Notes: generated by a model from the letters alone, not told the origin. DNA of 64,000 bases from Lentzea flava (GCF_014648475.1 NZ_BMRE01000004.1:1-64000), one strand, 5' to 3'. Shown: positions 53,619 through 62,385, numbered from the stretch's first letter. Numbers and translations are program-made.

Positions 53619-54235
53619 CCGCGGCGACCGGCAGCCGACATGGGTTGCACCGGCCACGTCCGCAGTGCCATCTCGCCGACCGCCATCAGCGTCTCGGTGT
53701 TCACCCCGTCCCGCGCCTGCTGCGACATGCCCTGGATGACCGCGACCACGTAGGTCGCGAGTCCCCGCGCGTCGGTGTCCGCGGGCAGCTCGCCGGAGCG
53801 GATCGCGTCGGCGATGCGCGACTGCAGCAGGTCGCGGTTCGCGTTGCGCCGGTCGGCGAGCTCGATGCTCACCTCGGCGTTGCCGGGGGAGTTGTTGGCG
53901 GCCGCGGCGATGACCAGGCAACCCGGCGGGTGACTGCCCTCGGCGTAGTGCTCGGCCGCGCCCATGATCAGCCGGTGCACCAGGCCCGTCGCGGTGGTCT
54001 CCTCGGCGAACGCGTCCGCCATGAACCGGCCGTAGGTCGCGTTGTAGCGGTTGACCACCTCGGTGAACAGGGCGCGCTTGTCGCCGAACGCCGCGTACAG
54101 GCTCGGTGGGTTGATCTTCATGGCCGCTGTCAGCTGGGAGATCGACGTGCCCGAGTAGCCGTGCTCCCAGAAGACGAGTGTGGCCGCCTCCAGTGCCGCG
54201 TCGCGGTCGAACGTCCTCGGGCCAGACCTGGCCAT
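53615..54235 (-). CDS. TetR-family repressor
   Basis: 206 residues. N-terminal TetR helix-turn-helix (AALEAATLVFWEHGYSGTSISQLTAAMKINPPSLYAAFGDKRALF, residues about 12-56), then a C-terminal ligand-binding domain with PPGCLVIAAA. Divergent from the SDR gene across 110 bases that contain a perfect 22-bp palindrome overlapping a promoter, which is very likely its operator. It therefore probably controls the SDR and perhaps the following cluster genes. Confidence 0.92.
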   Translation of the reverse strand: MARSGPRTFDRDAALEAATLVFWEHGYSGTSISQLTAAMKINPPSLYAAFGDKRALFTEVVNRYNATYGRFMADAFAEETTATGLVHRLIMGAAEHYAEGSHPPGCLVIAAAANNSPGNAEVSIELADRRNANRDLLQSRIADAIRSGELPADTDARGLATYVVAVIQGMSQQARDGVNTETLMAVGEMALRTWPVQPMSAAGRRG

Positions 54236-54282
54236 GAGTCAACCCTCCTCAACTTTTGTGAGCCCGATCTCACCGGACCGGC

Positions 54283-54312
54283 TTGACACGGGGTCTCACC
54301 TCGCACGACTAT
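54283..54312 (+). promoter_or_regulatory. promoter for SDR gene
   Basis: TTGACA (54283-54288) and GACTAT (54307-54312) with an 18-base spacer. The -10 runs into the TetR palindrome, so repressor binding would block it. Confidence 0.5.
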
Positions 54313-54332
54313 CTGTAGCGATCGCTACAGAT
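54311..54332. promoter_or_regulatory. TetR operator, perfect 22-bp palindrome
   Basis: Half-site ATCTGTAGCGA followed directly by its exact reverse complement. It overlaps the -10 region of the SDR promoter and lies 13 bases before its GTG; TetR is transcribed the other way. Confidence 0.8.
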
Positions 54333-54345
54333 TGGAGGATACACG

Positions 54346-55107
54346 GTGTCCGAGGGGAAAGTCGCTGTCGTCACCGGCGGCAGCCGGGGGATCGGCGCGG
54401 CGATCGCGCTGAAGCTCGCTGCCGACGGTGCGACTGTCGCCGTGCACTACGGGCGCGACGCGGCGGCTGCGGAGGAGATCGTCAAGAAGATCGAGCACGC
54501 CGGGGGCAACGCGTTCGCGATCCAGGCCGACCTGGCCGACACCGAAGGGCCGGCGGCGCTGTGGGCGGCGTTCGACGAGAAGTCCCGTGAGCGCGGGATG
54601 GACGGCAAGTTCGACATCCTGGTCAACAACGCGGGCGTCACCGTGCGCGGCGTGATCGAGGAGACCGACCCGGCCGAGTTCGACCGCCAGCTCGTGATCA
54701 ACGTGCGCTCGCCGTTCTTCGTCACCAAGCTGGGGCTGGAGCGGCAGAACGACGGTGGCCGCATCATCAACATCTCGTCCGGTGCCACGCGCATCGCGCT
54801 GACCGACATCATCGGCTACAGCGCGACCAAGGGTGCGATCGACGCGTTCACGCTGACGCTGGCGAAGCATCTCGGTCCGCGGAAGATCACCGTCAACGCG
54901 GTGGCTCCGGGTATCATCGACACCGACCTGAACGCGGCGTGGCTGAGGGGCAACGACGCCGCGCAGCAGTCCGCGGCGGAGTTGTCCGCGCTGGGCCGGG
55001 TCGGTCAGCCGTCGGATGTCGCCGAGGTGGTCGGCTTCCTGGCGAGCGATGCGTCCGGCTGGGTCACCGGCCAGGTCATCGACGCCACCGGCGGCAGCGC
55101 GCTGTGA
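54346..55107 (+). CDS. short-chain dehydrogenase/reductase
   Basis: 253 residues. Classical SDR: cofactor loop VVTGGSRGIGAAIALKLA (10-17 Gly motif), NNAG near 98, catalytic Ser in NISSGATR and Tyr-Lys in YSATKGAIDAF, and VTGQVIDATGG at the C-terminus. NAD(P)(H)-dependent oxidoreductase, 3-oxoacyl reductase-like. GTG with TTGGAGGAT upstream. Divergent from its TetR repressor; the VOC gene follows after 29 bases. Confidence 0.93.
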   Translation: MSEGKVAVVTGGSRGIGAAIALKLAADGATVAVHYGRDAAAAEEIVKKIEHAGGNAFAIQADLADTEGPAALWAAFDEKSRERGMDGKFDILVNNAGVTVRGVIEETDPAEFDRQLVINVRSPFFVTKLGLERQNDGGRIINISSGATRIALTDIIGYSATKGAIDAFTLTLAKHLGPRKITVNAVAPGIIDTDLNAAWLRGNDAAQQSAAELSALGRVGQPSDVAEVVGFLASDASGWVTGQVIDATGGSAL

Positions 55108-55136
55108 CAACCTGAGTCTGATCCGGGGGGATTGCT

Positions 55137-56045
55137 GTGCGTGGGATGGACACTGCGGAAAGCGCTTTACCGCAGGCGACCCTGCCTGGCGCGGTCGCCG
55201 TTGATCACCTCGCGAGCACGGTTTCCGATCTGGAGGCCGCAGTCGCATTCCTGACCGCCGAGCTGGGCGGTCAGGAGTGCTACCGCGAGGGCCCGATCGC
55301 CGATGCCACCGGCGATTGGATGACTCGCAAGCTCGGCGTTCCCGCCGAGGCGAGTGCCCGGATCGCCATGATCCGTCTGGGGAAACGCCTCAACTTCGAG
55401 GTGTTCGAGTACACCTGTCGCGGCGCGAGCCGCACCGCTCCGCAACCGGGCGCGCCGGGGGCGTCGTGCCTGCTGCTCGCCGTCGCGAACCTGCCGGTCT
55501 TCGCCGCGCGGATGCGCCTGGCCGGGCTGGACGTCGAGGACGACGAACGCCGGCTCCTCCGTTGCCGCACCGAGTTCGGGCTGACGTTCGAGGTCGTCGA
55601 GGACACCGCGGTCGACCCGCGGTTGCCGGTCGACGTCGTCGGCATGAGGTACACCGTCGCAGACCTGCCTGCGGCACAGAGGTTTCTGACGTCCGTGATC
55701 GGCATGGGGGCCGCTCACGGCACTGTCCACCGCCTCGGCAACGGCCCGCTCGTCGAGCTGACTCCGGCGACGCTGCCGGGAGTGCCGCCGGGCAACCACG
55801 ACGTCGGTGGGCACCACCTCGCGTTCGCCGTCACCGATGTGGACCGCGCCGCGGAGTTCCTGGCACACCAGGACGGCGTGCACGTCATGGGCACACCGGA
55901 GACGGTGACCACGGGGCCCATCGCGGGCGACCGCTGGGTCTACTTCACCAGTCCGTTCGGCATGCAGATGGAGCTGATATGCATGCCCGACGGCAACCTG
56001 CCCTACGAGCGCGCAACGTCCGCGCGCCGGTGGCAGCCGTGCTGA
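55137..56045 (+). CDS. VOC-superfamily protein, CetB-like (cyclitol epimerase candidate)
   Basis: 302 residues, two VOC halves. Candidate metal ligands: His in VDHLASTV, Glu in LNFEVFEY, His in GGHHLAFAV and Glu in GMQMELICM. The ending PFGMQMELICMPDG...YERAT resembles the CetB-type VOC proteins that epimerise 2-epi-5-epi-valiolone to 5-epi-valiolone. A sugar-phosphate cyclase capable of making such a substrate lies three genes downstream. GTG with GGGGGG upstream, 29 bases after the SDR. A glyoxalase or dioxygenase role cannot be excluded. Confidence 0.65.
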   Translation: MRGMDTAESALPQATLPGAVAVDHLASTVSDLEAAVAFLTAELGGQECYREGPIADATGDWMTRKLGVPAEASARIAMIRLGKRLNFEVFEYTCRGASRTAPQPGAPGASCLLLAVANLPVFAARMRLAGLDVEDDERRLLRCRTEFGLTFEVVEDTAVDPRLPVDVVGMRYTVADLPAAQRFLTSVIGMGAAHGTVHRLGNGPLVELTPATLPGVPPGNHDVGGHHLAFAVTDVDRAAEFLAHQDGVHVMGTPETVTTGPIAGDRWVYFTSPFGMQMELICMPDGNLPYERATSARRWQPC

Positions 56046-56140
56046 GCTGAGACAGCTTTCCCAGCACTGCCACCACTTCTTCCTTCCACACTTCCTGTGA
56101 TGGCGCTCGAACGCGCCCGTTCCTGGGGAGCTTTCACACA

Positions 56141-57757
56141 ATGGCATACAAGCACGCCCCTGCAACGCTGTCCCGGCGCAGCGTGCTCGGTGCGGGGCTG
56201 GCGGCTGTGCCCGCACTCGCACTGACACCCGCGGCGACCGCGCTGGCGGACCCGGTGTCCCGGCAGGACACCGCGGCCACCGTCGTCACGCCCGTCGACC
56301 CGCAGTTCGCGAGCCTCGCGAAGGGCACCAACCAGCGGCTGAACGGCAGTCCCGACCGAGTGGTGATCGCGACGTCGACCCAGCAGGTCGTCGCCGCCGT
56401 CGCCCACGCGCTGCGCAACGGCCAGCAGATCGCCGTGCGCAGTGGCGGCCACTGTTACGAGGACTTCGTCACCAACGCCGCCGTGCGCACGGTCATCGAC
56501 GTGTCCTCAATGGACGAAGTCGAGTTCGACGCGCAACGCGGGGCGTTCGCGATCGGACCCGGCGCGCAGCTCGGGCACGTCTACCGCCAGCTGTTCCGGC
56601 GGTGGGGCGTGGTCGTGCCCGCGGGCAACTGCCCGACCGTCGCGGCCGGCGGTCACTTCGCGGGCGGTGGCTACGGAAGCCTGTCCCGCCGCAACGGGTT
56701 GAGCATCGACCACCTGTACGCGGTCGAGGTCGTGCACGTGACCGCGTCCGGCGAGGTGCGGGTCGTGGTCGCGACCCGCGAGGCGAACGACCCCAACCGC
56801 GACCTGTGGTTCGCGCACACCGGTGGCGGCGGCGGGAACTTCGGCGTCGTCACGCGCTACTGGTTCCGTTCACCGGGCTCGGACGGCCGCGACCCCGCCA
56901 AGGCGCTGCCGTCCCCGCCCAGCTCGCTGATCATCAGCGAGGTCGTGTGGCCGTGGGAGCAGATCGACGAGGCCGCGTTCGCCACGCTGATGCGCAACCA
57001 CGGCACCTGGCACGAGCGCCACAGCGCGCCGAACTCGCCGGAGCGCCACCTCTTCAGCCAGCTCAAGCCGTTCCACCGCAGCAACGGCAGCATCGTGCTC
57101 GACACGTCCGTCGACGCGGGCCAGCCGAACGCGGAAGGCATGCTGGCCGCGTACATCCGGGCTGTCGGAGCCGGGCTGCCCGCGCCCAAGGTGATGCAGC
57201 ACCGGACCGTGCCGTGGCTGCAGGCCACCACCTGGGGCGGGTTCACCGGACCGGACTCGACGACCAGGTTCAAGGGCAAGTCGACCTACCTGCGGCGCTC
57301 CTACCCGGAGGCCCAGATCAAGGTGATGCACCGGCACCTGACGCGCACCGACTTCGCCAACGCCGGTGCGCTGATGATGATCGCCTCGTACGGCGGCCAG
57401 GTGAACGCGGTGTCGTCCACGGCGACCGCGTCCCAGCAGCGCGACTCGATCATCAAGCACCAGGTCGTGTCGCTGTGGAACGACGCCGCCGACGACGCCG
57501 CGAACATGGCGTGGGTGCGCGAGTTCTACCGCGACCTCTACGCAGGCACCGGCGGTGTCCCGGTCTCCAACGAGGTCACCGACGGATGCTTCGTCAACTA
57601 CGCGGACGTCGACCTGTCCGACCCCGCGTGGAACAGCTCAGGCGTGCATTGGGGCCGCCTGTACTACAAGGACGCGTTTCCCGCTCTGCGCGCGACGAAG
57701 CGCCGGTGGGATCCGCTGAACGTGTTCCGCCATTCGCAGTCCATTCCCCTTTCCTGA
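56141..57757 (+). CDS. Tat-exported BBE-type FAD-linked oxidase
   Basis: 538 residues. Tat signal LSRRSVLGAGLAAVPALAL with cleavage near ALA-DP (about 36). FAD_binding_4 domain about 60-230, with both bicovalent flavin sites visible: His in VRSGGHCYED and Cys in GNCPTVAAGGHFAGGGYG. C-terminal BBE motif VNYADVDLSD and LYYKDAFPALRATKRRWDPLNVF. Such enzymes oxidise alcohols, sugars or alkaloids with O2. Export puts the reaction outside the cytoplasm. ATG with GGGGAGC, 95 bases after the VOC gene. Confidence 0.9.
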   Translation: MAYKHAPATLSRRSVLGAGLAAVPALALTPAATALADPVSRQDTAATVVTPVDPQFASLAKGTNQRLNGSPDRVVIATSTQQVVAAVAHALRNGQQIAVRSGGHCYEDFVTNAAVRTVIDVSSMDEVEFDAQRGAFAIGPGAQLGHVYRQLFRRWGVVVPAGNCPTVAAGGHFAGGGYGSLSRRNGLSIDHLYAVEVVHVTASGEVRVVVATREANDPNRDLWFAHTGGGGGNFGVVTRYWFRSPGSDGRDPAKALPSPPSSLIISEVVWPWEQIDEAAFATLMRNHGTWHERHSAPNSPERHLFSQLKPFHRSNGSIVLDTSVDAGQPNAEGMLAAYIRAVGAGLPAPKVMQHRTVPWLQATTWGGFTGPDSTTRFKGKSTYLRRSYPEAQIKVMHRHLTRTDFANAGALMMIASYGGQVNAVSSTATASQQRDSIIKHQVVSLWNDAADDAANMAWVREFYRDLYAGTGGVPVSNEVTDGCFVNYADVDLSDPAWNSSGVHWGRLYYKDAFPALRATKRRWDPLNVFRHSQSIPLS

Positions 57758-57770
57758 TCGGAGTCTGCCA

Positions 57771-58949
57771 ATGACGGCTGTTGCGTCCACACGCGACAGT
57801 CAGCGACTGTCGAGCCTGACCGGGATGCGCTTCTTCGCCGCGCTCGTCGTGTTCGGGTTCCACCTGTCGCTGAACCGACTGTTCACCGCCGACACGGACG
57901 TGTCCTCGCCGTTCGCCGCGATCCTGCGCAACGGCGGCTGGTTCGGCGTCTCGTTCTTCTTCGTGCTCAGCGGGTTCGTGCTGACCTGGTCGGTGCGCCC
58001 GGACGACAGCGCGAAGGACTTCGTGGCACGCCGGCTGGTCAAGATCTTCCCCAACCACCTCGTCACGTTCGCGATCGCGTTCGCGTTGTTCGGGCTCGCC
58101 GGCGCGACCGCGTTCGAGGCGCTGGGCAACCTCACCCTGCTGCACGCCTGGATCCCGCGCGACACCAGCTTCTTCAGCATCAACCACCCGAGCTGGTCGC
58201 TGTCGGCGGAGCTGTTCTTCTACGCGATGTTCCCGCTGCTGTGGATGGGAGTGCGGCGGATTCCGGCCCGTCTGCTGTGGCCGGTGGCGGTGCTGGTGAT
58301 GCTGACGATCCTGGCGCTGCCCACGATCGCGGCACTGCTGCCCGCCGGCGAGGTCTTCGGCGCCAACCACAAGAACTCGCCGCTGTACCAGCACTCGATG
58401 ACCCAGGTGTGGTTCGTCTACGCGTTCCCGCTGACGAGGCTGCTGGACTTCGCGCTGGGCATGCTGATGGCGACGATCGTGCGCAACGGCCGCTGGCCGC
58501 GCCTGCACCCGGCGTACGCCTTCGCCCTGGTCGCGGTGGCCTACGCGGTGAGCCTCGCGCTGCCGCTGCCGTACCAGCTCAACGCGGCGTTCATCATCCC
58601 GATCGCGCTGCTCATCCCGGCGATCGCCGCGCACGAGTCGCGTGGTGGCGGACGGGGACTGCTCGGTCACCCGAGGATGATCTTCCTCGGCGAGATCTCC
58701 TTCGCGTTCTACATGGTCCACGACATCTTCCTGACCGGAGTCGGCACCGCGCTCGCCGGTCGCACGCTGCCCGCCGGTGCCGGAATCGCGCTCGGCATCG
58801 GTGTGCTGATCGCGAGCTGTGCCGCCGCCTGGGCGCTCTACGCCGTCGTCGAGCGTCCGCTCACCCGCTGGTGGAGCCGTCGCAACCGGACCACCGCGGT
58901 GCCCACCGACACCACTCCTGTCAAGATCACGGAGCCCAGCCATGTCTGA
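57771..58949 (+). CDS. membrane acyltransferase, family 3 (OafA-like)
   Basis: 392 residues, about ten membrane helices. SLTGMRFFAALVVFGFHLS at the N-terminus carries the catalytic-type His, followed by GVSFFFVLSGFVLTWS, SWSLSAELFFYAMFPLLW and GEISFAFYMVHDIFL. Transfers acyl groups (often acetyl or fatty acyl from CoA) to sugars, glycolipids or macrolides. 13 bases after the FAD oxidase; its stop overlaps the cyclase gene by 8 bases. Suggests the pathway product is O-acylated. Confidence 0.9.
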   Translation: MTAVASTRDSQRLSSLTGMRFFAALVVFGFHLSLNRLFTADTDVSSPFAAILRNGGWFGVSFFFVLSGFVLTWSVRPDDSAKDFVARRLVKIFPNHLVTFAIAFALFGLAGATAFEALGNLTLLHAWIPRDTSFFSINHPSWSLSAELFFYAMFPLLWMGVRRIPARLLWPVAVLVMLTILALPTIAALLPAGEVFGANHKNSPLYQHSMTQVWFVYAFPLTRLLDFALGMLMATIVRNGRWPRLHPAYAFALVAVAYAVSLALPLPYQLNAAFIIPIALLIPAIAAHESRGGGRGLLGHPRMIFLGEISFAFYMVHDIFLTGVGTALAGRTLPAGAGIALGIGVLIASCAAAWALYAVVERPLTRWWSRRNRTTAVPTDTTPVKITEPSHV

Positions 58950-60129
58950 GATCGGCCTGTACGTCAACAACAGCAACACCAAGTCCTGGACCGTGCGCAA
59001 CGTTCAGCCCGTCGAGTACGACGTGGTGCTCTGCGAGAACGTCCTCGACCCCGCCAACCCCAGCATCCTCGGCCCGATCCCCGGTCAGGGCCGTGTGCGC
59101 AGGCTCGTCGTCGTCGACGCCAACGTGGACGCCCTGTTCGGTCAGGCGATCCGCGCCTACTTCGACGGCAACGACGTCGAGCACCGCGTGCTGGTGCTGG
59201 AACCGGGCGAGACCAACAAGACGGTCGAGGCCAGCATGCGGGTCACAACAGCCATGGACGAGTTCGGGGTGGACCGCAGGAGAGAACCGGTCATCGCGAT
59301 CGGTGGCGGCGTGCTGCTCGACATCGTCGGGTACGCGTGCAGCGTCTACCGGCGGGCCACACCGTTCGTCCGGGTGCCCACCACGCTGATCGGACTCGTG
59401 GACGCCGGCGTCGGCGTGAAGACGGGTGTGAACGCCAACGGGCACAAGAACCGCATCGGCACCTACTTCGCGGCCGAGCGCACCCTGCTCGACCGCAAGT
59501 TCCTGACCACGTTGCCGCGCAGGCACGTCAGCAACGGCCTCGCGGAGATCCTGAAGATCGCGCTGATCAAGGACCGCGAGCTGTTCGACCTCATGGAGGT
59601 CACCGGCGAGCACGTGCTCGAGGCGAAGATGCAGCCGGGCCCCGGCTCGGTGGACCCGGCGCTGGAGATCATCGAGCGCGCGATCCACGGCATGCTCGCC
59701 GAGCTGCAGCCGAACCTGTGGGAGAAGACGCTGGAGCGGGTCGTCGACTACGGCCACACCTTCAGCCCGTCGCTGGAGATGGCCGCGCTGCCCGCGTTGC
59801 TGCACGGCGAGGCCGTCTGCATCGACATGGCGCTCACCACGTGCCTCGCCGAGCAGCGCGGCCTCGTCAGCGAGGAGGAACGCAGGCGGATCCTGGAGCT
59901 GATGACCCGGCTGGAGCTGCCGACCTGGCACCCGCTGCTCACGGCCGAGCTGCTGGAGAAGGCGCTCGCCGACACCGTGCGCCACCGCGACGGCCAGCAG
60001 CGCCTGCCGCTGCCGGTGGGCATCGGTTCCGCGTGCTTCGTCAACGACGTCCGCCCGGAGGAGCTCGCGCAGGCGGCCGCCGCGCTGGAGGACGTCGCCC
60101 TCGCCCAGGCACCGGCGGTGCACGCATGA
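58942..60129 (+). CDS. sugar-phosphate cyclase, 2-epi-5-epi-valiolone synthase-like
   Basis: 395 residues, dehydroquinate-synthase fold. NAD site VIAIGGGVLLDIVGYACSVY (117-136); RVPTTLIGLVDAGVGVKTGVN (144-164) and GHKNRIGTYF (167-176); zinc ligands Glu202 (GLAEILK), His272 (DYGHTFSP) and His288 (LLHGEA). The C-terminal HRDGQQRLPLPVGIG replaces the DKK motif of true DHQ synthases and is typical of sedoheptulose-7-phosphate cyclases. Likely product a C7 cyclitol (2-epi-5-epi-valiolone, 2-epi-valiolone or desmethyl-4-deoxygadusol). ATG with GGAG; ATGA overlap with the cupin gene. Confidence 0.88.
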   Translation: MSEIGLYVNNSNTKSWTVRNVQPVEYDVVLCENVLDPANPSILGPIPGQGRVRRLVVVDANVDALFGQAIRAYFDGNDVEHRVLVLEPGETNKTVEASMRVTTAMDEFGVDRRREPVIAIGGGVLLDIVGYACSVYRRATPFVRVPTTLIGLVDAGVGVKTGVNANGHKNRIGTYFAAERTLLDRKFLTTLPRRHVSNGLAEILKIALIKDRELFDLMEVTGEHVLEAKMQPGPGSVDPALEIIERAIHGMLAELQPNLWEKTLERVVDYGHTFSPSLEMAALPALLHGEAVCIDMALTTCLAEQRGLVSEEERRRILELMTRLELPTWHPLLTAELLEKALADTVRHRDGQQRLPLPVGIGSACFVNDVRPEELAQAAAALEDVALAQAPAVHA

Positions 60130-60833
60130 ACCTGCCCCTGGTCCGCACCACGGACGCCCCGGCGTCGGTCTACGGCGTGCACGGCGCCGCCGGCCTGACG
60201 TACTGGACGTGCCTCGCGAGCAGGCAGCACCTCGCGTCACCGACCGAGGCCGTCGAGTGGGCGAGCATCCCGCCGTCCGGGCTGAGCGGGGAGCACCTGC
60301 ACAGCCGCACCGAGGAGATCTACCTGATCCTCAACGGGGAGGGCGAGTTCATCCTCGACGGGGAGAAGATCCCCGTCCGGCCGGGCACGCTCGCCCTCAC
60401 CCCCGTCGGACACACCCACGGCCTGCTCAACACCGGCACGACGAACCTCGACTGGTGGGTCATCGAGACGCTCGCCGCCGCGACCCAGCAGGCCATCGCC
60501 ACCACCGAACCGATGAAGGAACGTCCCATGGCAGCCGCGCAGATCTTCGACCTCACCACCACACCGGTCGTCGAGACGGCCGGCACCTTCACCGGACCGT
60601 TGCGCCGCGTCGAGCGGATCTCGCTCGAACCGGGCGAGAGCCGCTCGGTGGGGCGGCCGTCGGCGGAGGTAGCGTTGTTCGTGCAGCAGGGCGAGGCCAC
60701 GGTGACCGGGCTGGAGTCGTTGTCCGCCAACACGTGCGTGACGCTGCCCGCCGGTTCGTCGGTCGTGCTCACCGCGTCCTCCCCGGTCGTGGCCTATGCC
60801 GTGGACCTCGCCGTCCCCGGCGGTGACGCATGA
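60126..60833 (+). CDS. bicupin protein with one metal site
   Basis: 235 residues. First cupin about 40-125 is complete: GEHLHSRTEEIYLILNGEG (motif 1: two His and Glu) and PVGHTHGLLN (motif 2 His). The second half about 140-230 is a cupin without metal ligands. Short cupins in such clusters act as isomerases, dioxygenases or epimerases; this one is unassigned. ATGA overlaps on both sides with the cyclase and the next cupin gene. Confidence 0.85.
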   Translation: MNLPLVRTTDAPASVYGVHGAAGLTYWTCLASRQHLASPTEAVEWASIPPSGLSGEHLHSRTEEIYLILNGEGEFILDGEKIPVRPGTLALTPVGHTHGLLNTGTTNLDWWVIETLAAATQQAIATTEPMKERPMAAAQIFDLTTTPVVETAGTFTGPLRRVERISLEPGESRSVGRPSAEVALFVQQGEATVTGLESLSANTCVTLPAGSSVVLTASSPVVAYAVDLAVPGGDA

Positions 60834-61174
60834 TCGTCACGACCGTCAACGCGGACGACTGGACCTGCCTCGCCCGCAGGGGAATGCTGTTCGCCGAGTG
60901 CGAGAGCGTCGACTGGTGGCGACTGTCCGAAAAGGACGAACTGCGCGTCAGCGCGGCGCACGCCGTCGAGGAAGCGGTGATCGTCCTGGACGGCACCGCG
61001 ACGGCACAGGTCGGCGACGAGACGCATTCGCTGCGCGCCGGTCAGGTGCTCCTGCTACTGGACCGCACGGACGCGGTGCTGTCGGGTGAGGCGACCGTGC
61101 TCACGGTGCGCGCGATGCCGTCGGCCGTGTCGTCCGCGCTGCCACCGCGGATCCCCGAACTGGTGTCGTCGTGA
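60830..61174 (+). CDS. small cupin protein lacking metal ligands
   Basis: 114 residues. Cupin beta-barrel pattern AVEEAVIVLDGTATAQVGDE and HSLRAGQVLLLL, but the motif-1 histidines are absent. Overlaps the bicupin stop (ATGA) and the MFS start (GTGA). It may be a non-catalytic partner of the bicupin or a binding protein. Confidence 0.75.
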   Translation: MIVTTVNADDWTCLARRGMLFAECESVDWWRLSEKDELRVSAAHAVEEAVIVLDGTATAQVGDETHSLRAGQVLLLLDRTDAVLSGEATVLTVRAMPSAVSSALPPRIPELVSS

Positions 61175-62343
61175 CCAGGTCACCGTTGTCGGGCGCCGCC
61201 ATCGGGGTCTTCTGCGTCGGAGCATCGGAGTACCTCATCGCCGGGCTGGCGCCCAGCATCGCCACCGGCCTGCGCACCACCGTTGCGCAGGCCAGTGGCC
61301 TGATCACGGTCTACGCCGCGGTCGTCGCCGTCGCAGGCCCCCTGCTGACCCTCGCGGTCAGCAGGGTCGAACGCCGCTCGCTGCTGATCGGGCTGCTCGC
61401 GGCGTTCGGCGCGGCGAACCTGCTCGCGGCCGTGTCGACCGGCATGACCGAGATGATGGTCAGCCGGATCGTCGCGGCCGCGACGCACTGCCCGATCGTC
61501 GCGATGGCACTGGTGATCGCATCCCGCCACGACGACGCCACCCGGCAGGGCAGAGCGATGGCCAGGATCTCGGTGGCGCTGAACCTGGCCACCGCGGTGG
61601 GCGTGCCGTTGGCGCTCGCGATCAACACGCTCACCTCGTGGCGGATGGCCTTCGTCCTGCTCGCTCTCGCCGCGGGTGTCGCGGTGGCCCACGTCGTGCG
61701 CTGCCCGCGCGACGAGCCCGCCACCACCGCCCGAGCGGAGATCAGGGCACTGCTGCGGCCACGGGTGCTCGTCGCGATCGCGACGACGTTCCTCGCGACC
61801 ATCGGCGGCTACGCCACCTACACGTTCATCGCGCCGATCCTCACCGACGAGACCGGCTTCGCCCACGACCACCTGTGGCTGCTGTTGCTGCTCTTCGGCC
61901 TCGGCAGCCTGGCGGGCAGCGTGCTGGGCGGTCGGCTCGCCGACTACCACCTCGACCGGGGCCTGCGAATCGGGCTGGCCGTGCTGGCGGCGACCACCCT
62001 GCTGTTCGGTCTTTCGCTGCACAGCAAGGTGTTCACGGCGATCCTGCTGTTCGTCCTCGGCGCCGCGTTCTTCCTGATCGTGCCGGCGCTCAACGCCCGC
62101 ATCGTGGTGGGCACCGCGGACCTGGCTCCGACCCTGGCGACGAGCGTCAACGTGGCCGCCTACAACCTCAGCATCATGGTGGCCAGCGGTGTCGCCCGCC
62201 TCGCCGTGGAGGGCGGGACCGGCCTGCAGGGACTGGTCCTGCTGTCGGCCTTGAGCCCGATCGCCGCGGTCGCTCTCACGGCGGTGGGCACGAACGTCGT
62301 CGCAGCTCGCGGGGGTGTGGCCAGGTCCTTTTCACCCGAATGA
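61171..62343 (+). CDS. MFS exporter (DHA1/AraJ type)
   Basis: 390 residues with 12 helices. GASEYLIAGLAPSIATGLRTTVAQASGLITVYA in helix 1 region and the cytoplasmic SRVERRSLL loop match DHA1 drug/sugar efflux proteins of the AraJ/YdhP kind. Last gene of the overlapping series, GTG overlapping the small cupin stop. Likely exports the cluster product or its precursor, which fits the extracytoplasmic flavoenzyme. Confidence 0.9.
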   Translation: MTRSPLSGAAIGVFCVGASEYLIAGLAPSIATGLRTTVAQASGLITVYAAVVAVAGPLLTLAVSRVERRSLLIGLLAAFGAANLLAAVSTGMTEMMVSRIVAAATHCPIVAMALVIASRHDDATRQGRAMARISVALNLATAVGVPLALAINTLTSWRMAFVLLALAAGVAVAHVVRCPRDEPATTARAEIRALLRPRVLVAIATTFLATIGGYATYTFIAPILTDETGFAHDHLWLLLLLFGLGSLAGSVLGGRLADYHLDRGLRIGLAVLAATTLLFGLSLHSKVFTAILLFVLGAAFFLIVPALNARIVVGTADLAPTLATSVNVAAYNLSIMVASGVARLAVEGGTGLQGLVLLSALSPIAAVALTAVGTNVVAARGGVARSFSPE

Positions 62344-62385
62344 GCGCGTGGCGTGGATTTGGTCCAAGCCCTAGCTTCGAAGGGC

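Noticed and set aside
58942..60129. Primary-metabolism dehydroquinate synthase (aroB)
   Set aside because: C-terminal RLPLPVGIG replaces the DKK-type motif, and no shikimate-pathway gene is nearby.
58942..62343. Mycosporine-like amino acid cluster
   Set aside because: No O-methyltransferase and ATP-grasp genes next to the cyclase, and cupins, acyltransferase and exported oxidase are not part of that pathway.
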